Shown: positions 16,033 through 25,417 of the stretch, one piece after another
Layout of the letters: every line of letters starts with the position of its first letter
Position numbering within the stretch: the first letter of the stretch is position 1
NCBI GenBank assembly: GCA_965205045.1
Contig: OZ242031.1
Location: forward strand, 1,302,001 to 1,366,000
DNA: 64,000 bases
From: UBA6522 sp965205045
Lineage (GTDB): Bacteria; Pseudomonadota; Gammaproteobacteria; Steroidobacterales; Rariloculaceae
Reading direction: 5' to 3'
The notes under the pieces: model-generated
Told to the model about the DNA's origin: nothing
What the model saw: only the letters and a program-made list of their open reading frames with translations
Databases searched by the model: none
Program-made: the position numbers and the translations under genes

Positions 16033-18471
16033 GTGACAACCCTGTTCTGGCTCCTCGTGTTTCTGGCGGCCGGCTTCGCGCTGATCTACAACCGCGTGGA
16101 GCTGCGGCTTTCCACCGCCATCCTGGGCGCCGTACTGATCGCGTTCACGTCGTTCTCCGGCGCGGGAATTTTCTGGCTGTTCATCTTCTGGCTGCTGTTC
16201 GCCGCCTTCGCGATGCTGAACGTGGAGGCGCTGCGCCGCGAACGCATCAGCGCGCCGATTCTCCATGCCCTGAAGAAGCTGCTGCCGAGACTTTCGAATA
16301 CGGAGCGGGCGGCGCTGGAAGCCGGCTCGGTCTGGTGGGAGGGCGAACTGTTCTCCGGCATGCCCGACTGGCAGCAGTTGACCGGTTTGCCTGCACCGGT
16401 ACTGACCGAGGCCGAGCAAGCCTTTCTGGACGGCCCCACGGAGGAATTGTGCGCCCTCGCGGATGACTGGCCGATTACCCATCACCTGCAGGACATGCCG
16501 CAGGAGCTGTGGGACTTCATCCGGGAAAAGGGGTTCTTCTCGCTGATCATCCCGGTAGAATACGGCGGCAAGGGATTCTCGCCGCTGGCGATATCCATGA
16601 TCCTCGCCAAGCTCGCCTCGCGCAGCGGGACGGCCTCCACCACGATCGGTGTCCCCAACTCGCTCGGCCCCGCTGAGCTGTTGCTGCATTACGGCACCGA
16701 GGACCAGAAGCAGCGCTGGCTCCCGGGGCTGGCCTCCGCGGAGGAAATCCCCTGTTTCGCCCTCACATCGACTCACGCGGGCTCCGACGCCACCGGGCTG
16801 ATCGACAGCGGCGTGGTTTGCAAGGGCGAGTTCGACGGCGAGGAGATCGTCGGCGTCCGCCTGAACTGGGACAAGCGCTATATCACCCTGGCCCCGGTCG
16901 CCACGGTGCTCGGCCTGGCCTTCAAGCTCTACGACCCGGACCATCTCATCGGCGACCGGGACGCATACGGGATCACCGCGGCGCTGATCCCCACGGACCT
17001 GCCGGGCGTGGAGGTCGGCAACCGCCATCTGCCCATCGGCATCCCGTTTCAGAACGGGCCGACCCGCGGCAAGGATGTGTTCCTGCCGCTGGACTGCATC
17101 ATCGGCGGCAAGGAGATGGCGGGCGAAGGCTGGCGCATGCTGGTGGAACTGCTGAGCGCCGGACGCGGCATCGTCCTGCCCAGCAACGCCGTCGGCGGCG
17201 CCACGGCGGCCGTATACGCCACCGGGGCGTATGCCCGGATCCGCAGGCAGTTCAGGGTGCCCATCGGCGAATTCCACGGCATCGGCGAAGCGCTGGCGCG
17301 CATGACCGGCTATGCGTACATCATGAAGGCCGCCTCCCGCGTCACGTGCGCGGCGCTGAACGAAGGCGAGAAACCCGCGGTGCCCACCGCCATCCTCAAG
17401 TACCACAACACCGAAATGAGCCGCCGGGTGGCCAACGACGCCATGGACATCCATGGCGGCAAGGGCGTGATGCGCGGGCCGGCCAACTACCTCGCAACCG
17501 CTTACGCGTCCGTGCCCGTCTCCATCACCGTGGAAGGGGCCAACATCCTCACCCGCAACCTGATCGTCTTCGGCCAGGGCGCGATCCGCTGCCATCCCTA
17601 CGTGCTCAGGGAAATGCAGGCGGCGGCCGACGAGGACCCCGGCAGGGCGCTGGAAACGTTCGACCGGTTGATCTTCGGCCATGCCGGCTACACCCTCTCC
17701 AACGCGCTGCGATCGTTCCTGCTGGGGCTGACCCACGGCCGGCTTTCCCGCGCGCCCGCAAGCGGCCCCGCGGGACGCTACTACCAGCACATCAACCGCT
17801 TCAGCGCGGCGTTCGCGCTGGCGTGCGACGCATCCATGTTCCTGGTCGGCGGGGAACTGAAGCGCAAGGAGCAGCTTTCGGCCCGGCTGGGCGACATCCT
17901 CAGCTACCTCTACCTCGCCTCCATGGTCCTGAAGCACCACCGGGACCAGGGCAGCCCGGCCGACGACGCGCCGCTGGTGGAATGGAGTTGCCGCACCCTG
18001 ATGTTCAAGGCGCAGCGGCAACTGGACGGGCTGATGCGCAACCTGCCCAACCGATGGGCCGCCGCGCTGTTGCGCATACTCATCTTCCCGCTCGGCAAGA
18101 CCTGCGCCCCGCCGGCCGACAGGCTCGACCAGCAAGTCGCGGCTCTCGTCACCCATCCCACCGATGTCCGCGAGCGCCTTTGCGAAGGCATCTACAAGGC
18201 CCGCGGCGCCGGCTGCCCGCTTGGCCAACTGCAGGCAGCGCTGGAGATGGCGGAAAAGGCCGAGCCGCTCATGGCCAGGCTTTCCGAAGCGCGCCAATCG
18301 GGGCGGACAGGCGGCGGCGCCTTGACCGCCCGGATCGCCGCCGCCAGGGAGGCTGGCATCCTCTCCGCCACCGAAGCCGCCGAAATGCAGGCGTTCGACG
18401 AGGCCGTGATGGCCCTGCTCGCCGTGGACGAGTTCGCCCCCGGCGAACTGGGCCCGAACGTCGCCGGATAA
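16033..18471 (+). CDS. fadE: FadE-type acyl-CoA dehydrogenase
   Basis: At 812 residues this matches the long gammaproteobacterial FadE, which catalyses the first FAD-dependent dehydrogenation of beta-oxidation. Two hydrophobic helices at the N-terminus (about residues 3-20 and 26-60) anchor it to the membrane. The acyl-CoA dehydrogenase core contains FFSLIIPVEYGGKGFS, CFALTSTHAGSDA, DIHGGKGVMRGP and ITVEGANILTRN. The start is a GTG with GGAGG 10 bases upstream; no ATG is suitably placed. It follows mdh by about 40 bases, so the two may be cotranscribed. Confidence 0.92.
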   Translation: MTTLFWLLVFLAAGFALIYNRVELRLSTAILGAVLIAFTSFSGAGIFWLFIFWLLFAAFAMLNVEALRRERISAPILHALKKLLPRLSNTERAALEAGSVWWEGELFSGMPDWQQLTGLPAPVLTEAEQAFLDGPTEELCALADDWPITHHLQDMPQELWDFIREKGFFSLIIPVEYGGKGFSPLAISMILAKLASRSGTASTTIGVPNSLGPAELLLHYGTEDQKQRWLPGLASAEEIPCFALTSTHAGSDATGLIDSGVVCKGEFDGEEIVGVRLNWDKRYITLAPVATVLGLAFKLYDPDHLIGDRDAYGITAALIPTDLPGVEVGNRHLPIGIPFQNGPTRGKDVFLPLDCIIGGKEMAGEGWRMLVELLSAGRGIVLPSNAVGGATAAVYATGAYARIRRQFRVPIGEFHGIGEALARMTGYAYIMKAASRVTCAALNEGEKPAVPTAILKYHNTEMSRRVANDAMDIHGGKGVMRGPANYLATAYASVPVSITVEGANILTRNLIVFGQGAIRCHPYVLREMQAAADEDPGRALETFDRLIFGHAGYTLSNALRSFLLGLTHGRLSRAPASGPAGRYYQHINRFSAAFALACDASMFLVGGELKRKEQLSARLGDILSYLYLASMVLKHHRDQGSPADDAPLVEWSCRTLMFKAQRQLDGLMRNLPNRWAAALLRILIFPLGKTCAPPADRLDQQVAALVTHPTDVRERLCEGIYKARGAGCPLGQLQAALEMAEKAEPLMARLSEARQSGRTGGGALTARIAAAREAGILSATEAAEMQAFDEAVMALLAVDEFAPGELGPNVAG

Positions 18472-18566
18472 CCCGCCCGTCACGCCGACTCGCCATCCAG
18501 GGGGCAACTTCCCGATCCCCTGCCGGGAGCCTCGATCGGGCTCATCGCGCGCAATCCGCGCGGGAC

Positions 18567-18711
18567 TTCAGCGGCGCGCGCCAGGGGCGGGCGCGTCGAA
18601 CACGGCGCCGTTCACACGCAATGCGACCACTTCAGCGGCGCGCGCGGGGATTGGGTCGGCCCTGGCGGGCGGTTCGCGATGATCTCGCCGATTTCAGCGG
18701 CGCGCGCGGGG
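18567..18711. repeat. Three spaced direct repeats in the fadE-protease intergenic region
   Basis: TTCAGCGGCGCGCG occurs three times (18567, 18631, 18693) at spacings of 64 and 62 bases, each followed by a G-rich stretch. Sequence between copies is not conserved. The surrounding 366-base gap between fadE and the protease holds no gene; the only other feature is a TATAGT box about 40 bases before the protease start. The repeats could be protein-binding sites upstream of that promoter. Confidence 0.5.
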
Positions 18712-18837
18712 GTGGGTGGCGTTTGCGATCGAGCCGGCGCATTGGGCATGCCTGCGGAAACACGGGTCCCGCAGCAACCGATCGACGATTTGCGCTATAG
18801 TCTCCCGCCCTTGCCCATGCCACACAGGAATTCAGAC

Positions 18838-21660
18838 ATGCGCCCGACTGCCTGGCTGCGTTTCGCGTTCGCCGCGGCGCTTACCGGACTGGCGCCGCCC
18901 GCTTCGGCCCAGGACCTTTTTCTGCGAACCACCCTCGTCGACGACCGCACGGTGGTCATGATGCCCGCGGAGGATGCGGGGCCTGCCGGCGGTTTGGAGT
19001 TTTCCGGCGCCTCATCCCTGGCGGGCGTCGCTGTCCGCGTTTCGGTGGAGGGCGATTTGCGGACCTACCGGGCCGAGTATCTCGGCAGGACGCATACCGC
19101 GTACGCCGACATGTCGGGGCCGCCCGCCCGTTTCGCCTTCGACACCGGCGAACGGCGGTTCCGGGCGGTCTCGTCCACGATCCTGGTGGAACTCGACGAT
19201 TACGGCGTGCTCGATCAGCTTGTGCTCGAGCGCGGCGCTTTGAGCGGGAAGGCGTACCCCCAACTTGGCTTTGCGCTGATCGAACTGCCGGCGCAAGCGG
19301 ACCCCGCCGAGGCGGTGGAATTCCTGGACGTCGACCCGCGGGTGAGCGACGCCACCGTGCTGTTCGCGCCGGCCGCGCGGCGCCCGATGAACGTGCGGGC
19401 GCGGGACGTCCGGCCGCTCTCCGTGCCCGGAGGCGGGGCCGCGCCGCGAGGCGGAACCTTGCCGGAGCCCGGAGTCGCGCCGGGCGGCGGGGTTTCGCGG
19501 GCCAACGCCAAGGAGTCGCCCACTCCGGACGTGTTCATGTACACGCTTTATGGCACGCCGGGCGATCCCGCCGTCATCAAGGTGCCCTACGTCGTCCGGA
19601 ACTCCGGGGGCGCGAATTCCCAAGCCGCCACGCTGCGGGGAATGCTGTTCACACAGGTACCGGACGCCAGCACGCCGGACCCCGACGATCTGCGCCTTGA
19701 CGAGGTCGGCCTGGAGTTGACCGACTCCGTACCGGCGCTGGATGCCAAGGGCGCCGCCTACCGCAACGAGTTCGACATATTGACTTATCGCCTGGACGCC
19801 GACGAGACCTACTACCTGCTGTTGACCCTCCACGATGGGACGGAGGACACCGAAATCGCATTCGCGGAGACCGGCTTCACCCTGGACGGCCTCAGGCGCG
19901 TGCAGCACGTCTGCATCGAACGCGGGCGGGGCGGCGCCGCGGGCGCCGCCGACCCGCTGCTGGCCCACCAGTGGCACCTGGACAATACGGCCCAGGACGC
20001 CTATGCCGGCGCCGGGGGCGTCGCCGGCGAGGACCTGGGGATGGCGGGCGCGCTCGCCTCGGGCGCGGCGGGCGGAGGCGTGAAGGTGGCCGTGGTCGAT
20101 ACGGGCATGGAGATATGCCACCCCGACCTGCGCGACAGCGTGGAGCACGGCGCGTCGTTCAATTTCAACGCGCGGGCCGGACTGGAGGATCCGGACAGAT
20201 CGTGGCTGGTGCGGATGGACGTCTCGGACCCGTTCAATTTCGAATCCACCGGAGGGCACGGCAACTCCATCGCCGGGCTGATCGCGGCAACGGCGGACAA
20301 CGGCATCGGCGGCCGCGGCATCGCTCCGGACGTGCTGCTGCGCGGCTACAACGGTCTGATTGCGGAACAACAGTTCCAGGGTCTGCTCGATTCGCTCGGC
20401 GCGAGCACGTCCTTCCCCGACTCCTCGGACGCGCACGTCTTCAACATGAGTTTCGGCAGCGCCGCGCCGCAACCGACCAACGTCGACGTATACTTCGAAC
20501 GGGCGCTGACCCACGGCGCGAGGAGCCTGCGCTCGGGCCTGGGGGCGATCTACGTCAAGGCGGCCGGCAATTCCTTCAGGAACTGCGCCTCGCTGGCGCG
20601 CGATATCAATGAGTCCCTGGGCTGCGGTTCGTCCAACAGCGACGACTTGGGCAACCTTCCGTACCTGATCGTGGTCGGCGCCTTCAATGCCGACGGCGTG
20701 AAGTCCAGCTACTCCAGCGCCGGGCCGAACCTCTGGGTCAGCGCCCCGGGCGGAGAATACGGCGAGGACAAGCCGGCCCTGCTGACGGTGGACCAGATGG
20801 GCCGGCGCCGGGGCTACGGCGTGTTCGGGACAGAGAATCGGCTGATGGGCGAAACCGCCGTGAATCCGGACGGCGACTACACCGGCCTGATCAACGGCAC
20901 ATCGGCGGCCGCGGGCACGGTGTCCGGCGCCGTCGCGGTGCTGCTGGCCGAGCAACCCGGCCTGACCTGGCGCGACGTGAAGCGCATCCTGGCGAAGACC
21001 GCCCGGCGGATCGATCCGGACATCGGGCCGGTGTCGCAGATCGTGGGCGCCGTCAGCCGCACGCTGCGGCAGGCGTGGACCGAGAACGCCGCCGGTTACG
21101 GCTTCCACAACTGGTACGGCTTCGGCGCGGTGGACCTGGACGCGGCGGTGGAGATGGCCAGGGACTACACGCCGGATTCGCTCGGCGAGTTTCGCGAAAC
21201 GTCCTGGTTCGAGCAGCCGGCTGCGATCGCGATCCCGGACAACGACGGTACCGGGACGATGCAAACCGTCAACGTCGGCGGCCTGCCCCGCGGCGCGGCC
21301 ATCGAGGCGGTGCTCCTGGAAGTCGACATCGCCCACGAATTCCCCAACGACCTGGGAATCCACCTTGTCTCCCCCGCCGGCACCCGCGGCGTGGTCAACC
21401 AGGTGTACAACGAGACGCTGGCGGTCAGGGATGTCCCCGGAATCCGCTGGCGGCTGTTGGCCAACGCATTCTACGGCGAGAACCCCAACGGCGACTGGCG
21501 GATCGAGGTCTTCGATGCCGCCGAGGACGACACGGGGGAGCTGAAGGGGTGGCGGCTCAAGATCTACCACGGTACGCACCCGGAGGAGGAGGAGGACGCG
21601 GACGGGACGGACAGCGGGAGGAGCGGCGACGGCGGCGGCGACGGCGATTCGACGGGATAA
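18838..21660 (+). CDS. Secreted subtilisin-like (S8) protease with P domain
   Basis: The 940-residue product has a signal peptide (cleaved near ASAQ) and an N-terminal beta-rich domain (about residues 25-190). A proline/glycine linker and another beta domain follow. The S8 catalytic domain has Asp421 (VAVVDTG), His474 (GGHGNSIAG) and Ser689 (NGTSAAAG), with oxyanion Asn in KAAGNS. The C-terminal P/Homo B domain begins around AIAIPDNDGTG, and the protein ends in a low-complexity acidic and glycine tail. This kexin-like domain order suggests an extracellular or surface endoprotease. AGGAA lies nine bases before the ATG. A second, differently arranged homologue lies at 57.0-60.4 kb. Confidence 0.9.
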   Translation: MRPTAWLRFAFAAALTGLAPPASAQDLFLRTTLVDDRTVVMMPAEDAGPAGGLEFSGASSLAGVAVRVSVEGDLRTYRAEYLGRTHTAYADMSGPPARFAFDTGERRFRAVSSTILVELDDYGVLDQLVLERGALSGKAYPQLGFALIELPAQADPAEAVEFLDVDPRVSDATVLFAPAARRPMNVRARDVRPLSVPGGGAAPRGGTLPEPGVAPGGGVSRANAKESPTPDVFMYTLYGTPGDPAVIKVPYVVRNSGGANSQAATLRGMLFTQVPDASTPDPDDLRLDEVGLELTDSVPALDAKGAAYRNEFDILTYRLDADETYYLLLTLHDGTEDTEIAFAETGFTLDGLRRVQHVCIERGRGGAAGAADPLLAHQWHLDNTAQDAYAGAGGVAGEDLGMAGALASGAAGGGVKVAVVDTGMEICHPDLRDSVEHGASFNFNARAGLEDPDRSWLVRMDVSDPFNFESTGGHGNSIAGLIAATADNGIGGRGIAPDVLLRGYNGLIAEQQFQGLLDSLGASTSFPDSSDAHVFNMSFGSAAPQPTNVDVYFERALTHGARSLRSGLGAIYVKAAGNSFRNCASLARDINESLGCGSSNSDDLGNLPYLIVVGAFNADGVKSSYSSAGPNLWVSAPGGEYGEDKPALLTVDQMGRRRGYGVFGTENRLMGETAVNPDGDYTGLINGTSAAAGTVSGAVAVLLAEQPGLTWRDVKRILAKTARRIDPDIGPVSQIVGAVSRTLRQAWTENAAGYGFHNWYGFGAVDLDAAVEMARDYTPDSLGEFRETSWFEQPAAIAIPDNDGTGTMQTVNVGGLPRGAAIEAVLLEVDIAHEFPNDLGIHLVSPAGTRGVVNQVYNETLAVRDVPGIRWRLLANAFYGENPNGDWRIEVFDAAEDDTGELKGWRLKIYHGTHPEEEEDADGTDSGRSGDGGGDGDSTG

Positions 21661-21978
21661 CGGCCGTCGTGGACTTGCATGGAACATTCCCAACCCATTG
21701 ATTTCACGTCCGCGTAACGCTCTTTCCGCGACAGCGGGGCGGTGCCGCGCGCCGCCGCGGCACGCTTGATGTGGGGGCCATGCCAGGGGGGTCATGTCCC
21801 TGCGACGCAGGAAACGCACCTGCAGGTCGCTTGTCGCGCGAGTCCACTTCGTCCTTGGCGCCCGCCTCCGACGCAAATTCCAGCCCCCCGGGGAACGGCG
21901 CGATCATCATGGAATGGCGATCGTCATGGAATGGTATGCTACATTCGCGTCTTGGCGAATCGGTTGGAGGACGGGCAG
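21661..21978. other. Intergenic region with a GC-rich stem-loop
   Basis: This 318-base gap between the protease and the lipoprotein holds no convincing gene. A perfect 8-base-arm hairpin (GTGCCGCG-CGCCGC-CGCGGCAC, 21742-21763) lies about 80 bases after the protease stop but lacks a T-run, so it is at best a processing or rho-dependent site. ATGGAATGG occurs twice near the end. Confidence 0.4.
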
Positions 21979-22479
21979 ATGCGCATTGGAATCACATTGG
22001 CTCTCGCATGCGGCGTTGGGTTGGCGGGTTGCGGAGACCGGGCGCCGGAACCCGGAACCGAAGCGCCCGAAACCACCGAGCCGGCCGCCGTCGAACCGGC
22101 CGCCGAGCCGGCCGCGGCCCTGCGCACGCCGGCGCCCGAAAACGCCGCGCTCTACTTCATCGCGCCCGCCGACGGCGATGAGGTCACAAGCCCGGTCAAT
22201 GTCCTGTTCGGCCTGAGCGGCGCCGGCGTCGCCCCGGCCGGCATCGTATTCCCGGACTCCGGGCACCACCACATGCTGGTCGATACGGGCATGCCCCCGG
22301 AAGACATCCCGATACCGGAGGACGCGAACCACCTCCACTTCGGCCTGGGTCAAAGCGAAGCCATGGTGGAACTTCCGCCGGGCGAGCACCGGTTGCAGCT
22401 TCTGCTCGGGGATCACCTGCACATTCCGCACGATCCGCCCATCGCCTCCGAGGCCATCACCGTCACCGTCGTGGAGTAG
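21979..22479 (+). CDS. DUF4399-family periplasmic lipoprotein
   Basis: A 166-residue protein with a lipobox (GVGLAGC, Cys at residue 19), a long Pro/Glu/Ala linker, and a C-terminal domain with FIAPADGDEVTSPVNVLFGL, HHHMLVDT and NHLHFGLGQSEA. This is the DUF4399 pattern with its histidine clusters. The domain often accompanies copper or redox-related loci, but its function is not established. GGAGG eight bases before the ATG decides the start. Membrane anchoring by lipid and periplasmic exposure follow from the signal sequence. Confidence 0.82.
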   Translation: MRIGITLALACGVGLAGCGDRAPEPGTEAPETTEPAAVEPAAEPAAALRTPAPENAALYFIAPADGDEVTSPVNVLFGLSGAGVAPAGIVFPDSGHHHMLVDTGMPPEDIPIPEDANHLHFGLGQSEAMVELPPGEHRLQLLLGDHLHIPHDPPIASEAITVTVVE

Positions 22480-22562
22480 CGGCCGACGATCGCAAGGCCG
22501 GCATCCCGCACGCGGCGTTTCCCGCAGGCCGCGCGCAGTATCGAAATTCAGGACTTGCCCGC

Positions 22563-24224
22563 ATGTACACCCAGTTTTTCGGACTGACGGAAAAACCCTT
22601 CTCCATCACGCCGGACCCGCGCTACCTGTACATGAGCCAGCGCCACGCCGACGCGCTGGCGCATCTGCTCTACGGGATATCCGAGAGCGGAGGCTTCATC
22701 CAGCTCACCGGCGAGGTGGGCACGGGCAAGACCACCCTGGTGCGCAGCCTGTTCGAACAGCTTCCGGACGAGGCCGACGTCGCGCTGATCCTCAATCCCG
22801 AACTGACCACCGGGGAATTCCTGGCCGCGATCGCCGGGGAACTGGGCATCGAGGTCCCGGGCGACCGTTCCGTCAAGGCCCTGATCGACGGATTGAACGC
22901 CTGCCTGCTGGACGCCCACAGCCGGGGCCGGCGCACCGTGCTGATCGTGGACGAGGCCCAGAACCTGGGCACCGAACTCCTCGAGCAGGTTCGCCTGCTC
23001 ACGAACCTGGAAACTCCCAAGCAGAAGCTGCTGCAGATCATCCTCATCGGGCAACCGGAGTTGCGGGAGGTGTTGTCGCGGGCCGACATGCGCCAGGTTG
23101 CGCAGCGCGTGACCGGACGCTATCACCTGGAACCGCTGAACCAGGCGGATACCACCAAGTACGTCAAGCACCGGATGCGCGTCGCGGGCGCCTCGGGCAG
23201 CGTGTTCCGGCCCGCCGCGATACGCGAGATCTTCCGCCGCTCCCAGGGTGTGCCCCGGCTGATCAACGTGGTGGCGGACAGGGCCCTGCTGGCGGGATAC
23301 GCCCAGGAGTCGCGAAGCATCGATCGCAGGCTGGTACGCCGCGCGGCCGCTGAAGTCTTCGGCGACCGCCGGGGCGGCGCCTGGCGGCGCCGTCTCGCGG
23401 CCGGGGCGGCTGCCGCGGCGCTGGCCGGGGCGGCTGCCCTGGGCACGATGCACTGGCTCGACCGGTTCGCCGACATGCCCGGGGAACCGGTGGCCGAGGC
23501 CCGGCTTCCCGCTGCGCCGGCGCCACTGCTGGCGGAGGCCAGGGAAGTCCTTGCGGTCCGCGAGCCGGCCGAAGGCGTGCGGGACATCACGCCCCTGGCC
23601 GAACTGCTGGCGGACCCGGCCGTGCCGAAGGATACCGCCACCGCCTTCGCGACGCTCTTCGCCCTGTGGGGACGATCCTACGAGCGCGGCAGTCAACCGG
23701 CCTGCCAGCAGGCAGAAGTCCTGAACCTGCGCTGCTGGTTCCAGCGCGGTTCGGTCACTTACCTGAGGAGCCTGGACCGGCCGGCCATACTGAACCTGAT
23801 CGGCGAAGGCGGCGAGCAGTACCAGGCGGTGCTGCGGCACATGGACGCCGACACCGCCAGCCTCGCATTCGGCAGCCGGACCGTCCGGACGAGCCTGGCC
23901 GACCTGTCCCGGTACTGGTTCGGGGACAGCCTCGTGTTGTGGCGGCCCGGCGCGCTCCAGGGCGACGATCTCGCGCTTGGGATGGAAGGCGAAGGGGTGC
24001 GATGGCTCCGGGCCAGCCTGGAACGCATCGGCGGCGATTCGGATTCGGGCGGCGTTCCCGGCGCCGGCCCGTCCTTCTTCGACAGCGATCTCGACGCGCG
24101 CGTGCGCGACTACCAGCGGCAACGGCGCCTGAGCGTGGACGGCATCGCGGGCGCGCAGACGCAGATCGCGATCAATACGGATCTCGAGATTCCCGGCACG
24201 CCCTTGTTGTCCCGGACCGACTGA
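22563..24224 (+). CDS. gspA: ExeA/GspA-like AAA ATPase of the type II secretion pathway
   Basis: The 553-residue protein starts with FFGLTEKPFSITPDPRYLYM, a signature of ExeA. Walker A is GEVGTGKTT and Walker B is VLIVDEAQNL, followed by the IGQPELRE segment and an arginine-rich stretch before a transmembrane helix (about residues 278-300). The periplasmic part ends in a peptidoglycan-binding-like domain (VRDYQRQRRLSVDGIAG). In Aeromonas the ExeAB complex helps place the secretin through the cell wall. The gene is directly followed by gspB with a one-base gap, so they form an operon. No other secretion genes lie nearby. Confidence 0.88.
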   Translation: MYTQFFGLTEKPFSITPDPRYLYMSQRHADALAHLLYGISESGGFIQLTGEVGTGKTTLVRSLFEQLPDEADVALILNPELTTGEFLAAIAGELGIEVPGDRSVKALIDGLNACLLDAHSRGRRTVLIVDEAQNLGTELLEQVRLLTNLETPKQKLLQIILIGQPELREVLSRADMRQVAQRVTGRYHLEPLNQADTTKYVKHRMRVAGASGSVFRPAAIREIFRRSQGVPRLINVVADRALLAGYAQESRSIDRRLVRRAAAEVFGDRRGGAWRRRLAAGAAAAALAGAAALGTMHWLDRFADMPGEPVAEARLPAAPAPLLAEAREVLAVREPAEGVRDITPLAELLADPAVPKDTATAFATLFALWGRSYERGSQPACQQAEVLNLRCWFQRGSVTYLRSLDRPAILNLIGEGGEQYQAVLRHMDADTASLAFGSRTVRTSLADLSRYWFGDSLVLWRPGALQGDDLALGMEGEGVRWLRASLERIGGDSDSGGVPGAGPSFFDSDLDARVRDYQRQRRLSVDGIAGAQTQIAINTDLEIPGTPLLSRTD

Positions 24225-24225
24225 C

Positions 24226-24933
24226 ATGTCGTTCATACTGGATGCGTTGAGAAAGTCCGAGATGGAGCGCCAGAAGGCGCAGGTTCCGGGTATCGGCGAC
24301 GCGCCCCTGGTGGTGCGCCAGAAGCACGTGCCCCGGTGGACGGTCGGGTTGATTGCCTGCCTGAGCGCCGGTCTCTTGGTCCTGGGCTGGTTCTGGCTGC
24401 GCGATGCCGGCACGGGCGCGGACCGGGACATGGCCGCCGCGCCCGCGCAGGCCAATTCCGCCGCGCCCGCGCAGGCCAATTCCGCCGCGGCCGTTGCGCC
24501 GCAAGCCGTGACCGGCACGTCCGCTTCCTCCGCATCGCAAGCCTCCCCCGGGGGCGCCGCGGACACGGTGTCATTCCGGCCAGGAGAGGTCGGGGACCTG
24601 TCCGAAGAGGCCCTGCGGGGTACGGTCGCGACCCGCGTGGCGGGTGGCGAAAACGTGCCCGCACAGCCGCCGCCGGCGGTCCTGGCGCCGGAAGTCCTTG
24701 CCGCGCCGATGCTCACGCTGGCCCAGTACCGGGCCACCGGCGGCGCCCTGCCCGAACTGAACCTCGAGTTGCACGTCTACAGTCCGGCCGCGGCCGAACG
24801 GTTCGTGTTCATCAACTCGACGAAGTACGTTGAAGGCCAGACGCTGACCGAAGGCCCCCGTCTCGGCGCCATTACCCAGGACGGCGCGGTGCTGGTCCAC
24901 GAGGGTCGGTCGCTGCTGCTGCCGCGGGAGTGA
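24226..24933 (+). CDS. gspB: GspB/ExeB-like type II secretion assembly protein
   Basis: This is a 235-residue single-pass inner-membrane protein. It opens with SFILDALRKSEMERQ, the classic GspB start, followed by a transmembrane helix (about residues 36-56) and an Ala/Pro-rich periplasmic linker. The conserved T2SSB domain ends with LELHVYSPAAAERFVFINST and ITQDGAVL. It partners with the upstream ATPase. The linker contains two identical 24-base units (24439-24486) encoding APAQANSA twice. Confidence 0.88.
   Translation: MSFILDALRKSEMERQKAQVPGIGDAPLVVRQKHVPRWTVGLIACLSAGLLVLGWFWLRDAGTGADRDMAAAPAQANSAAPAQANSAAAVAPQAVTGTSASSASQASPGGAADTVSFRPGEVGDLSEEALRGTVATRVAGGENVPAQPPPAVLAPEVLAAPMLTLAQYRATGGALPELNLELHVYSPAAAERFVFINSTKYVEGQTLTEGPRLGAITQDGAVLVHEGRSLLLPRE
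24439..24486 (+). repeat. Exact 24-bp tandem duplication in the gspB linker
   Basis: Two identical 24-base units encode APAQANSA in the periplasmic linker. The unit length equals that of the gshA and 63-kb arrays. The core (CGCAGGCCAAT) is loosely similar, but common origin is unproven. Confidence 0.7.
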
Positions 24934-25020
24934 GTCCTCCGGCAGGCCGGCCCGTATTGTCGGGATTAACCGATTTGACTACCATACCGGCTGCGATCGT
25001 TTGCAGAGGGAACGCGCACC

Positions 25021-25383
25021 ATGCCCACCTACACTTACCAGGTCATCTCGAGCGGCGGTCGCGATGGAGAACGATTCGAGGTCGTACAGGGGATGCGGGA
25101 CGAGCCTCTCACCGTTCATCCGCGGACCGGCGAACCGGTTCGGCGGGTGATTACCGGGGGTTCGGGGGTCCTGGGCCAGCCCGTCCGCCGAAGTACCGTG
25201 GTCAACAAGTCCCTGGCTGCCGCGACGCCGTGCGCGTGCAGCGCCGGGGCGCTCAGGGAACTGGCCCGCCCGGCGAGCCGCGGGCCCAGGACGACCGCGG
25301 ACACAAGCCACGGCCACGGTCATAGCCACGGCCACAGTCATAGCCACGGCCACAGCCACGGTCACGTGTCCCATTCCCATTGA
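25021..25383 (+). CDS. FmdB-like protein lacking the zinc-ribbon cysteines, with a His-rich tail
   Basis: The 120-residue protein follows the FmdB/putative regulatory protein pattern (MPTYTYQVI..ERFEVVQGMRDEPL..EPVRRVITGG). However, the two CxxC pairs of the family are replaced by SSGGRDG and HPRTG. After a short segment with CAC, the C-terminus is a run of about 24 residues made almost only of His, Gly and Ser. The tail could bind nickel, zinc or copper, suggesting metal handling rather than a structural zinc ribbon. It lies 87 bases after gspB, probably under separate control. Confidence 0.7.
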   Translation: MPTYTYQVISSGGRDGERFEVVQGMRDEPLTVHPRTGEPVRRVITGGSGVLGQPVRRSTVVNKSLAAATPCACSAGALRELARPASRGPRTTADTSHGHGHSHGHSHSHGHSHGHVSHSH

Positions 25384-25417
25384 CATTCATCGTGTCGCGT
25401 CAGCCTTCCGTGTCGCG

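Noticed and set aside
14659..18507. 1282-residue frame antisense to mdh and fadE
   Set aside because: It is a high-GC shadow frame with low-complexity composition, opposite strongly supported genes.
18567..18711. Possible CRISPR array from three regularly spaced repeats
   Set aside because: The conserved part is only 14-19 bases, there are just three copies, and no cas genes are nearby.
19012..21876. 954-residue frame antisense to the subtilisin gene
   Set aside because: Composition is Arg/Gln/Val-rich shadow coding; the sense frame has a signal peptide and full catalytic triad.
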